From positions 5,877 through 12,091 of the forward strand of contig PLYW01000033.1 in NCBI GenBank assembly GCA_003151875.1: a DNA stretch of 6,215 nt. The letters run 5' to 3'. The notes below the pieces were generated by a model. The model was not told the origin of the DNA and did no database searches. It saw nothing but the letters and a program-made list of their open reading frames with translations. Position 1 is the first letter of the stretch; each line of letters begins with the position of its first letter. The position numbers and the translations under genes are program-made. Positions 1-5,627 of the stretch are shown here, in pieces. This stretch comes from Acidobacteriaceae bacterium. Lineage in GTDB: Bacteria > Acidobacteriota > Terriglobia > Terriglobales > Acidobacteriaceae.

Positions 1-309
1 GGGATCAAGCTATTCGCCTATCCCGGATACCTGATCAATGGCGAGATCTCAAAGCTGGTCGATCATGGCTACCAGAAGGTCTTGAAGACCACCAAAGCCG
101 AGTATCCAGCCACCGCCGACCACCTCAAAGCGTTGCACCAGTTCACGGACGAGCTGAAGGAAGGGACCGGCGCCATCAGCCTCTACAATGAAGGTCTGGG
201 CACGGTAAGCGAGTCGTATATGTACGATCGCATAGGTGGACGCGATCTGCCGGAAGCGGAGCGTCCTCAACGCCCGTGGCAATCGTCAACTGGCAAGCGC
301 CGGGCATAG
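1..309 (+). CDS. C-terminal fragment of an unrecognised protein
   Basis: Frame 1 is open from the first base to a TAG at 307-309, giving the last 102 residues of a protein whose start lies left of the window. The reading begins GIKLFAYPGYLINGEISKLV and contains a likely helical stretch (about residues 35-60, TADHLKALHQFTDELKEGTG) followed by SLYNEGLGTVSESYMYDRIGG. The last 20 or so residues are rich in Arg, Pro and Gln and look like a disordered tail. I see no signal peptide, membrane segment or catalytic motif in this part and cannot assign a family. The composition looks protein-like, and the frame is open up to a clean stop, so a real gene is likely. A TTG at 82 could be read as a start, but the frame continues open and protein-like upstream of it, so I treat the gene as truncated by the window. 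The next gene begins 167 bases downstream. Confidence 0.6.
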   Translation, partial: GIKLFAYPGYLINGEISKLVDHGYQKVLKTTKAEYPATADHLKALHQFTDELKEGTGAISLYNEGLGTVSESYMYDRIGGRDLPEAERPQRPWQSSTGKRRA

Positions 310-430
310 CTTCTTCCCTGCATCCGCGATGTGTCCCGGCACCGTCAGGTTGTAAGTCTTGCACGAATAAACCAACCTTCTGCTCGCGCAAACCCGTTAC
401 GTAAATCCGCCATCCAAATACTAAGGACCA

Positions 431-457
431 GGAACCCAGCACGTTCAGCGGGGTTCC
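431..457 (+). promoter_or_regulatory. Hairpin directly upstream of the SYLF gene SD site
   Basis: GGAACCC (431-437) and GGGTTCC (451-457) are perfect reverse complements separated by 13 bases. Two further G-C pairs (439-440 with 448-449) can form inside. The stem ends one base before the SD-like AGGAGG at 459-464. A leader hairpin here could affect ribosome access or mRNA stability. The pairing is seen in the sequence; any regulatory role is inference. Confidence 0.35.
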
Positions 458-476
458 CAGGAGGAACGCAAAAGTC

Positions 477-1325
477 ATGAAGAGAATCGGAATTCTGTGG
501 GCCTTGTTGATGTTCTGCGCATTCACGATGTTGGCGCAGGACAATCAAAACAATACTGCCACGCAGACCACACCAACCGACACCCAGAACAGCAATGCGC
601 AAGATCAAGCGCACAAGAACGCCGCAACACAGGACCAGAATGCTGCCGATCAGGAAAAGGCAGATGCGAAGAATGAAGGCACCAAGGCGGGAGAGGAGCG
701 CGACAAGGTCATGGCCCGGCTGGACGATTCGTCCAAGATTTTGAATGAATTGTTGAGCGCTCCCGACAAAGGTATTCCGAACGAGGTATTCGACAGCGCG
801 AAGTGCGTGGCCGTGGTCCCCTCCATGGTGAAGGGCGGCTTCGTCTTCGGCGCCGAGCATGGCCGCGGGGTGGCGACGTGCCGCACCGAGCACGGTTGGA
901 GTGCGCCGGCCTTCTTCGTCATCACCGGCGGCAGCTGGGGTTTGCAAATCGGCGTGCAAGCCGCGGACCTGGTGATGCTGATCATGAACCAGCAAGGCAT
1001 GAACGATCTGCTGAGTTCCAAATTTAAGCTGGGCGCTAACGGCAGCGTGGCGGCCGGCCCGGTGGGCCGCGACGCCAGCGCCTCCACCGATTGGAAGATG
1101 AAGGCAGAGGTGCTGGCTTATTCGCGCACCCGCGGTCTGTTTGCCGGACTGACCCTGAACGGCGCGGTGATCAAGCAGGACGACGATTCCACGGTCGCCC
1201 TGTACGGACGCCCGGAGCGATTCCGTCCGACGCTGCTGGGACAGGTGCGGCCGCCGGCTGCCGCCGAGCACTTCCTGGCAACCGTCCGTCGCGGCAAGGC
1301 CGAAGCACAGGCCGAGGCTCACTAA
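477..1325 (+). CDS. Secreted SYLF (Ysc84/DUF500) domain protein
   Basis: This 282-residue protein has a signal peptide (MKRIGILWALLMFCAFTMLA, probable cut after Ala20). A low-complexity linker rich in Gln, Asn, Ala, Asp and Lys follows (about 21-72), then a full SYLF domain (about 75-272). Family hallmarks visible are KGIP (98-101), AKCVAVVPS (108-116), VKGGFVFG (118-125), GRGVATCR (129-136), ITGGSWGLQIG (149-159), AEVLAYSR (210-217), GLFAGLTLNGA (220-230) and the acidic DDD before ALYG (235-244). Eukaryotic SYLF domains bind phosphoinositides and actin; bacterial secreted versions have no settled role, and envelope lipid binding is only a guess. Cys110 and Cys135 could form a disulfide after export. 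The ATG is chosen because AGGAGG at 459-464 lies 12 bases upstream and the signal peptide starts at once. A hairpin precedes the SD and a strong terminator follows, so it is probably a single-gene transcript. Confidence 0.93.
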   Translation: MKRIGILWALLMFCAFTMLAQDNQNNTATQTTPTDTQNSNAQDQAHKNAATQDQNAADQEKADAKNEGTKAGEERDKVMARLDDSSKILNELLSAPDKGIPNEVFDSAKCVAVVPSMVKGGFVFGAEHGRGVATCRTEHGWSAPAFFVITGGSWGLQIGVQAADLVMLIMNQQGMNDLLSSKFKLGANGSVAAGPVGRDASASTDWKMKAEVLAYSRTRGLFAGLTLNGAVIKQDDDSTVALYGRPERFRPTLLGQVRPPAAAEHFLATVRRGKAEAQAEAH

Positions 1326-1346
1326 ACCACTTTGTAGTCGCGACGC

Positions 1347-1374
1347 AGCGGTGGGCTTCGGCCCACCGCTTTTT
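1347..1374 (+). terminator. Rho-independent terminator with UUCG tetraloop
   Basis: AGCGGTGGGC (1347-1356) pairs perfectly over 10 bp with GCCCACCGCT (1361-1370) around a TTCG loop closed by C-G, which is the exceptionally stable cUUCGg form. The T run continues to 1374. It lies 21 bases after the SYLF stop codon and should end that transcript before the next gene. Confidence 0.93.
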
Positions 1375-1451
1375 ATGCGCTCAAATCGCCAGGCGCTCAA
1401 GAGCAGAATCCTCTGTCCGACTCCGATACACTGCTGCCAGCGGAGGTGCCG

Positions 1452-1913
1452 ATGACAAAGTTTGGTCTTGGGTTCACTGTGGTTCTTTTGTCAGCAATTG
1501 TTTCGTTGCGCGCGCAGGTTCACCACGCCCCCACATCGAGCGCGGACCAGGCAATTCAAGTGGTCCTGCAATCCCAGGTGGATGCCTGGAACCATCGCGA
1601 TCTGGAAGGGTTCATGAACGGCTACTGGCACTCGCCTGATCTGACATTCTTCTCCGGCACGACGGAGACAACCGGATGGGAACCAACCCTGGAGCGCTAC
1701 CGTCGTAGTTACCAATCGGAGGGCCATGCCATGGGGAACTTGTCGTTCAGCGATTTGCAGGTGCAGGCGTTGGGTCCCGATTCCGCCTTCGTGCGCGGGA
1801 AGTTTCAGCTCATCATGCCGGATGGCAAGCAGCCGCATGGTGTCTTCACGCTGGTTTTTCGCAAGTTTCCTGAGGGCTGGCGGATCATCCACGATCACAC
1901 CTGCGGGGAGTAG
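1452..1913 (+). CDS. Exported NTF2/SnoaL-like (DUF4440-type) protein
   Basis: This 153-residue protein has a signal peptide (residues 1-21, MTKFGLGFTVVLLSAIVSLRA, probable cut before Gln22). One compact domain follows, with the order of a DUF4440/SnoaL-like NTF2 fold: an N-terminal helix (about 32-56, AIQVVLQSQVDAWNHRDLEGF), a YWHSPDLTFFSG strand region, GWEPTLERYRRSY, and closing strands SAFVRGKFQL, GVFTLVFRKFPEGWRIIHDH. The GWRII-HDHT ending is typical of the family. Members are small cone-shaped folds used as enzymes or binding modules, so no substrate can be named. ATG 1452 is preferred over GTG 1446 because GGAGG (1442-1446) is an ideal SD five bases before the ATG and would overlap the GTG. 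The upstream terminator suggests its own promoter between 1375 and 1441, but I see no convincing -35/-10 pair. Cys151 sits almost at the C-terminus, where many relatives have Ser. Confidence 0.88.
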   Translation: MTKFGLGFTVVLLSAIVSLRAQVHHAPTSSADQAIQVVLQSQVDAWNHRDLEGFMNGYWHSPDLTFFSGTTETTGWEPTLERYRRSYQSEGHAMGNLSFSDLQVQALGPDSAFVRGKFQLIMPDGKQPHGVFTLVFRKFPEGWRIIHDHTCGE

Positions 1914-2009
1914 CCGCGACTCTACGTATCTCACAAATCGCTTTGTGTCAGGGCACGTCTTAATTGGCTGCGGAGAAACTCGACCCAAAACTGGGAATTG
2001 GTGGGAGCC

Positions 2010-2082
2010 CCCGCATTTATGCGGGCGAAGGAGCGCTTCAGCGCTCCGAAAGAAGTTCAATTTTGATCATGCGCTTTAGCGC
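2010..2082. repeat. Cluster of three short hairpins; possible REP-like element
   Basis: Three stems follow one another: CCCGCA/TGCGGG (2010-2025, loop TTTA), GGAGCGC/GCGCTCC (2030-2047, loop TTCA) and GCGC/GCGC (2071-2082, loop TTTA). The cores GCGCTTCAGCGC (2033-2044) and GCGCTTTAGCGC (2071-2082) are identical except for one loop base, so they look like two copies of one unit 38 bases apart. Clustered GC-rich imperfect palindromes between genes resemble REP-type elements. Multi-copy status cannot be judged from this window. Confidence 0.45.
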
Positions 2083-2172
2083 TGGGCATCGTGTACACGG
2101 CTGTCGCTCAGTGGGAGGACGACGTCTTTCGATTTCTTGATCAATATGTACGGCATTGATAGAGCCGAAATA

Positions 2173-2200
2173 CAAAGAGCGTCCTGCGGGACGCTCTTTG
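2173..2200. terminator. Bidirectional 12-bp terminator stem between convergent genes
   Basis: CAAAGAGCGTCC (2173-2184) pairs perfectly with GGACGCTCTTTG (2189-2200) around a four-base loop. On the minus strand the stem lies 34 bases after the stop of the STN gene and is followed by TATTT. The A/T-rich ends of the stem supply a short U tract in either direction, so it can also stop transcripts from the DUF4440-type gene. Confidence 0.8.
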
Positions 2201-2234
2201 GGTATCGACTCATGCCTTGATTTTCACAGCACTG

Positions 2235-3101
2235 CTATGGCTCCTGCGGTTGCTGTTGTGGGTCCAGGTTGGCAGGATTCAACTGTTGCTGATATTGCTG
2301 CTGCTGCTGTTGCATGTTTTGCAGCTCCTGCAGCAACTGCTCCGGAGTTTTCCCGCCGTTCGGCTGGTTGCCATTGTCGGGTTCGGTCGAGGAATTCGGC
2401 TCGGGCTGCGGCATCGGAACCTGTCCAGGCCGGAATCGTCCCGGCCTCTGCACAGCCGGAGGAGGTTGCTGGGGATTGTCGGCCTCCGCTTCGGGGAGCG
2501 GCATCTCTTCGTCCTGCGGCTCTTCGGGCGGCGGCGGCTGGTACTGTACTTGACCTTGTCCGGGGGAGTTGTTTTGCGCCGTGTTCACGGTGGCCGGCGT
2601 GTTTTGCCGGGTAGTCAAGATTACTTTCTGCACGCCACCCGGATTGTTGATCATCCCCAGAATGATGTAATTGAACTTCGATCCATTCAACAGAGTATTC
2701 AGGACATCGCGTGGCCGCCCGGGACCCACCTGCATCATGACGCGCTCGTTGGCTGCGCTGGATGGCATCTCGACGGACGCGCCCGTCTGGGCCTGTACTG
2801 CGCGCAACACCTGCGACAGCGTCGAATTCTGGGCGTCGATGGTGAGCAATCCGTTCTGGTAGATGACGCGCGGCGGCGTGGGAGACATTTGCTCCAGGGT
2901 CGGCGGCGCTGGCGGCGGTTGCGGGGTCTCGGCTACCGGAGCGGTTTTCTTGTGGTGAGTGTGCGCCTTTTGCGGGTGCGAGCTCGTTGCCGGAGTTCCG
3001 CTGGAGGGGGCCGCCGTTTGGGCTGGCGATTTCCCCGCCGCAAAGCACAGTCCTGTTGCCAGCAACAAGGCCAATCCGAAGTTGTGCCGAAGGCGTACCA
3101 T
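2235..3101 (-). CDS. Exported STN-domain protein with Pro/Gln-rich tail
   Basis: From ATG 3101 the product is 288 residues. A signal peptide (about 1-28, VRLRH then FGLALLLATGLCFAA, probable cut after SPAQ or nearby) is followed by a Pro/Thr/His-rich linker to about residue 78. One STN (secretin/TonB short N-terminal) domain lies at about 79-165, with VIYQNGLLTIDAQNSTLSQVL, TGASVEMP and RDVLNTLLNGSKFNYIILG. The remaining 120 residues are low complexity (Pro, Gln, Glu, Asn), with a poly-Gln run near 264-273 broken by one Tyr. STN domains normally sit at the periplasmic end of secretins or TonB-dependent transducers. Here no pore or barrel follows, so this is a stand-alone periplasmic STN protein whose partner is unknown. 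An in-frame ATG at 3149 would add 16 basic residues before the signal peptide. I prefer 3101 because the signal peptide then begins at once and a possible -10 box (TAGAAT, minus strand 3162-3157) would leave no leader for 3149. Neither start has a clear SD. Confidence 0.82.
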   Translation of the reverse strand: MVRLRHNFGLALLLATGLCFAAGKSPAQTAAPSSGTPATSSHPQKAHTHHKKTAPVAETPQPPPAPPTLEQMSPTPPRVIYQNGLLTIDAQNSTLSQVLRAVQAQTGASVEMPSSAANERVMMQVGPGRPRDVLNTLLNGSKFNYIILGMINNPGGVQKVILTTRQNTPATVNTAQNNSPGQGQVQYQPPPPEEPQDEEMPLPEAEADNPQQPPPAVQRPGRFRPGQVPMPQPEPNSSTEPDNGNQPNGGKTPEQLLQELQNMQQQQQQYQQQLNPANLDPQQQPQEP

Positions 3102-3125
3102 AATATGTTCGACGATCGAAGGGCG

Positions 3126-3142
3126 GTATCGTTTCCCGATAC
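3126..3142 (-). promoter_or_regulatory. Dyad in the probable leader of the STN gene
   Basis: GTATCG (3126-3131) and CGATAC (3137-3142) form a perfect 6-bp inverted repeat with a five-base spacer (GGAAA on the minus strand). It lies 25 bases upstream of the preferred ATG at 3101. It could be a leader hairpin or an operator. If translation instead starts at 3149 it is inside the coding sequence. Confidence 0.3.
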
Positions 3143-3156
3143 GTGCCATTGAGTCT

Positions 3157-3162
3157 ATTCTA
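3157..3162 (-). promoter_or_regulatory. Possible -10 box for the STN gene
   Basis: On the minus strand this reads TAGAAT, one base from the TATAAT consensus. No good -35 hexamer sits 16-18 bases upstream, so the call is weak. It would place the transcript start close to 3150, leaving a leader of about 49 bases before ATG 3101. Confidence 0.25.
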
Positions 3163-3236
3163 AACCCAGCCAAGGCGCGTCTGTGCTGATTCGGCGCCGC
3201 GCCGCAGATTTCCGGCGAGGAGGGTTGGCCGACCAT

Positions 3237-3265
3237 CTGACACAAGGTAGCCGGCATCTTAAATT
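3237..3265 (+). promoter_or_regulatory. Sigma-70-type promoter for the 3336-4361 gene
   Basis: CTGACA (3237-3242) matches five of six bases of the TTGACA -35 box. It is followed after exactly 17 bases by TAAATT (3260-3265), a fair match to TATAAT. Transcription would start near 3272, giving a leader of about 65 bases. The site lies in the divergent region between two genes, where a + strand promoter is expected. Confidence 0.5.
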
Positions 3266-3335
3266 GGATCGGAGAGCCCCCCACCATCCGATACATTCTG
3301 CGAACCGCAATGGGCATCCACGCGGCGTCAAGGCT

Positions 3336-4361
3336 ATGAACATGATTCGACTATCGTTCACTTATCGCTCGACCTGCTACTTGCTCCTTGGGATGGGTCT
3401 CCTGCTGCTTGCCGTAACCATCGCGGCGCCCGCGGGGACGGCGCAGAATTGCGCCAGTGGCGCGGATTTGGACGTTCCTACCAAGAACGCCGTCGAAGCG
3501 GCAGCGCACCAATATCTCGACCTGTCCAAGCGCGGAGATGTTGCCGCGCTCAAAGCCAATTCCATTCCCGCCATCGCGGGAGATTTCGCCAGCATCGAAC
3601 AGGCCGTAGTTACCAACAAGCCGTACTTTTCCCAGGGCCCCGGAACCATCAGTGGAACCTACTTGCTGGATGCCTCGCAAGCCAAGGGGCCCCTGCCGCG
3701 GGCAGATTTCTATTGCGGCATCTATAACTCACCCGACCGTCTGGTGTTCTCGATTTCCAATCTTCCGGCTGGACGTTACGCGCTGGTGATGCAGAAGATT
3801 GCCGGCAAAGATCCGATCACGCTGACCCTGATCCTGCAAGAGATGAGCGGTACGTGGAAGCTGGCAGGGTATTACCCGCGATTGGACGCCATCGCGGGCC
3901 AGGATGGGCAGTGGTACCTGACCAAAGCGCGCGAGTACAAGTCCAAAGGCCAGTTGCACAACGCCTGGTTTTACTATCTGACAGCGTGGGACTTGATGGC
4001 GCCGGTGAATTTCATGAGCACGCCGCAACTCGACAAGATTGCCGACGAGATGCAGAGCGCGCGCCCCAGCGACCTGCCGGGCAATGGCAATCCGCTGAAC
4101 CTTGTCGCCAATGGCAAGACATACAAAGTTGCGGAGATGGTGGCCGTGCCGGTGGAAGACAATCTCGACCTGCGGGTGCGTTATGAAACCGCCGACGCCT
4201 CCAACACCGGCCGGGCGTTCCAGGACAACATGGCCGTCAGTAAGGCGATTGTGGCCAAGTATCCCGAGGTCCGCGATGCCTTCAGTGCGGTGATTGCGCG
4301 CGCTGTGGACGCCAGCGGCCACGATTACGGTTCCGTGCTGCCGATGAAGGATATAAAGTGA
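3336..4361 (+). CDS. Exported protein of unknown function
   Basis: From ATG 3336 the product is 341 residues. A long signal peptide (residues 1 to about 36; hydrophobic core LLLGMGLLLLAVTIAAPAG, probable cut near GTAQ) shows export. No lipobox precedes Cys39, so it is probably not a lipoprotein. Residues 48-95 (AVEAAAHQYLDLSKRGDVAAL and onward) look helical and faintly recall NTF2-type N-termini. Residues 100-180 are mainly beta, with paired strands such as RLVFSISNLP, RYALVMQKI and ITLTLILQEMSGTWKLAGYY. Residues 195-225 (KAREYKSKGQLHNAWFYYLT) look like one TPR-like helical hairpin. Cys39 and Cys127 are the only cysteines in the mature part and could form a disulfide. I do not recognise the family. 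An in-frame ATG at 3342 is also possible: AAGG at 3330-3333 is spaced better for it (8 bases) than for 3336 (2 bases). The frame runs open upstream to 3183, but those residues lack export features. The stop overlaps the possible small gene at 4358. Confidence 0.82.
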   Translation: MNMIRLSFTYRSTCYLLLGMGLLLLAVTIAAPAGTAQNCASGADLDVPTKNAVEAAAHQYLDLSKRGDVAALKANSIPAIAGDFASIEQAVVTNKPYFSQGPGTISGTYLLDASQAKGPLPRADFYCGIYNSPDRLVFSISNLPAGRYALVMQKIAGKDPITLTLILQEMSGTWKLAGYYPRLDAIAGQDGQWYLTKAREYKSKGQLHNAWFYYLTAWDLMAPVNFMSTPQLDKIADEMQSARPSDLPGNGNPLNLVANGKTYKVAEMVAVPVEDNLDLRVRYETADASNTGRAFQDNMAVSKAIVAKYPEVRDAFSAVIARAVDASGHDYGSVLPMKDIK

Positions 4362-4546
4362 CTCAGGTTATACGTGTCATGAAATCTCGCCTGAAAGCCA
4401 TTATCTCGGCTCTGAAAGAGCGCCTGCTCGCAAGGGACAGTTACAAGCGCTCCATGCGGGAATCCCGGGCGCGGAAGCCCTTCTTGAAGACAGATGGCCG
4501 TTATCTCTCTCGCGAGGAAGTCCACTCGCGATCCAGTCAGCGCTGA
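4358..4546 (+). CDS. Possible small basic protein, translationally coupled
   Basis: A GTG at 4358 overlaps the TGA of the preceding gene (GTGA), and GAAGGA at 4346-4351 is a good SD six bases upstream. This is the usual layout for coupled translation. The 62-residue product is very basic, with about 18 Arg/Lys against 6 Asp/Glu. It has an amphipathic N-terminal stretch (MKSRLKAIISALKERLLARD, starting at residue 8) and no signal peptide or known motif. An ATG at 4379 would give a 55-residue form. The reading frame ends at a TGA running into the terminator region of the facing ligase gene. The start context is the only real support; the frame could be open by chance, and I do not recognise homologues. 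Confidence 0.35.
   Translation: MTQVIRVMKSRLKAIISALKERLLARDSYKRSMRESRARKPFLKTDGRYLSREEVHSRSSQR
4510..4531 (+). terminator. Weak hairpin near the end of the + strand transcript
   Basis: TCGCGAG (4510-4516) pairs with CTCGCGA (4525-4531) over 7 bp with an eight-base loop. No T run follows on the + strand, so it is not a classical terminator. It may only stabilise the 3' end of the transcript from the unknown-function gene. Confidence 0.25.
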
Positions 4547-4571
4547 AAAAATTCTCCTTCAAGTTCAGGAG
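4546..4571 (-). terminator. Probable terminator of the LigD gene
   Basis: Read on the minus strand, CTCCT and AGGAG form a short 5-bp stem (4554-4571) two bases after the ligase stop codon. It is followed by AA and then six T (4551-4546). The stem is short, but stem plus U run in this position fits an intrinsic terminator. It faces the end of the + strand transcript. Confidence 0.5.
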
Positions 4572-4572
4572 C

Positions 4573-5592
4573 CTAACCTGCTTCCCCCACTTCTGCCTTC
4601 TTGACCTCGGCTGATGCGCTGGCTGGCCGCTCGAACTTGCACTCCTCCGGCTTCTTGTCGAAGCGCAGTCCCTCGAATACCGGTGCGCGCATCTTCATCC
4701 CGCCGCTTTGCCCCTCGTGCGTCCACTCGGTGAACTTGATTTCGGCGACCAACTCCGGCTTCACAAAGTGCGCCGGCGTGATGCTTTCCACTTTGCCGAA
4801 GAACGGGCTGCGCTTGGTCTGCAGCGCGTGCAGCCGCTTCCACATCGCCGCGTGCGACTCCCCGGTGAAGCCGCTGCCGGCTTGGCCTACGGGAACCAGA
4901 CAGCCCTGATCGTCGTACAGGCCGAGCACAATGGAGCCAAAGTTTTCGCGCGAGCCCCGCGGATCGGTGTAGCCGCCAATCACGCACTCTTGCCGCTTGA
5001 CGATTTTGATCTTGAGCCAGTCGCTGCTGCGCTTTTGCAGGTAAGGACTGCTGCGGCGCTTGGCGACAATGCCTTCCAGTTCGCGCTCGGTCGCCGCTGC
5101 AAACAGCGCTTTGCCGTTTCCAGCGTAATGGTCGGAATAGCGAATGACGTCGCCCGGCGCCACGATGGAGGCCAGCAGCTCTTTGCGCCGTTCCAGCGGC
5201 GCTGGCATCAGGTTGTAGCCATCCAGGTAGAGCAGATCGAAGACGTAATACACGACGGGAATATCGTCGCGGGTGCGACGAATGCGCCGCCCGCCTTCGC
5301 CCACTCCCGTCCGCTGCTGCATCAGGCTGAACGACGGCCGTCCCTGATCATCGAGCGCGACGATCTCGCCATCCAGAATTGCGGTGCGCGCTTTGACCGA
5401 ATCTGGAATTGCGTGAAGTTCGGGATAGGCGGCGGTCATGTCGTTCTGGTTGCGCGAAACCAGGCGCACCGAGCCGCTCTCCAGGAAGGTGATGGCGCGA
5501 TAGCCGTCCCACTTCACCTCGAAGAGCCAATCCTGGCCGTCAAAGGGCTTATCCACCAGCGTTGCCAGCATGGGATGGATAACGCCCGGCAT
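4573..5592 (-). CDS. ligD: ATP-dependent DNA ligase part of LigD (LIG domain)
   Basis: This part seals nicks during non-homologous end joining with Ku, via a covalent lysine-AMP intermediate. From ATG 5592 it is 339 residues with the ordered nucleotidyltransferase motifs: motif I EVKWDG (adenylated Lys27), DGEIV (74-78), FDLLYLDG (118-125), motif IV EGIVAKR (173-179) and motif V WLKIK (192-196). An OB fold follows (about 200-315), including GGYTDPRGSRENFGSIVLG and a final FDKKPEE. It stops 20-odd residues later, so no polymerase (POL) domain follows. The frame is also open upstream of 5592 and, in the homopolymer region at 5662-5670, lies one base out of phase with the PE-coding frame. ATG 5592 has only a weak GGAA upstream and no strong SD. 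It starts 35 bases after the PE-frame TGA, so the ligase may be made as a PE-LIG fusion after slippage or by reinitiation. The MPGVIHPMLATL start resembles the LIG domain start in fused LigD proteins. Confidence 0.93.
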   Translation of the reverse strand: MPGVIHPMLATLVDKPFDGQDWLFEVKWDGYRAITFLESGSVRLVSRNQNDMTAAYPELHAIPDSVKARTAILDGEIVALDDQGRPSFSLMQQRTGVGEGGRRIRRTRDDIPVVYYVFDLLYLDGYNLMPAPLERRKELLASIVAPGDVIRYSDHYAGNGKALFAAATERELEGIVAKRRSSPYLQKRSSDWLKIKIVKRQECVIGGYTDPRGSRENFGSIVLGLYDDQGCLVPVGQAGSGFTGESHAAMWKRLHALQTKRSPFFGKVESITPAHFVKPELVAEIKFTEWTHEGQSGGMKMRAPVFEGLRFDKKPEECKFERPASASAEVKKAEVGEAG

Positions 5593-5627
5593 CGGCGATT
5601 TCCGGCCAATGCGCGCGGCTTCGGGCT

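Larger units (their letters stand above)
1914..2234. other. Gene-free convergent intergenic region rich in palindromes
   Basis: These 321 bases separate two convergent genes and hold no credible reading frame. They contain hairpins at 2010-2025, 2030-2047 and 2071-2082, a perfect 10-bp palindrome CGTGTACACG at 2090-2099, TTGATCAA at 2137-2144, and a long terminator stem at 2173-2200. No gene in the window starts from this region, so the palindromes are more likely transcript-end structures or a dispersed intergenic repeat than operators. Confidence 0.7.

Noticed and set aside
345..1400. 351-codon open frame on the minus strand opposite the SYLF gene
   Set aside because: It lies antisense to a gene with clear domain motifs, runs through the terminator palindrome and encodes a composition typical of shadow frames (His/Arg/Gly/Leu-rich). 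No SD or domain is seen.
1726..2079. 117-codon + strand frame running past the end of the DUF4440-type gene
   Set aside because: It is mostly out of frame over a well-supported gene, Cys/Arg/Ser-rich, and continues into the hairpin cluster.
2137..2144. TTGATCAA palindrome as an operator
   Set aside because: It is only 8 bp and lies between two convergent gene ends with no promoter to control.
2281..2340. CTG/TTG-rich stretch as a microsatellite
   Set aside because: It is the coding strand complement of the poly-Gln run of the STN protein, with mixed CAG/CAA codons, so it is better explained as protein low complexity.
2217..3152. 311-codon open frame on the + strand opposite the STN gene
   Set aside because: The Leu/Arg-rich product reflects the Pro/Gln codons of the opposite strand. 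The minus-strand gene has a signal peptide and an STN domain.
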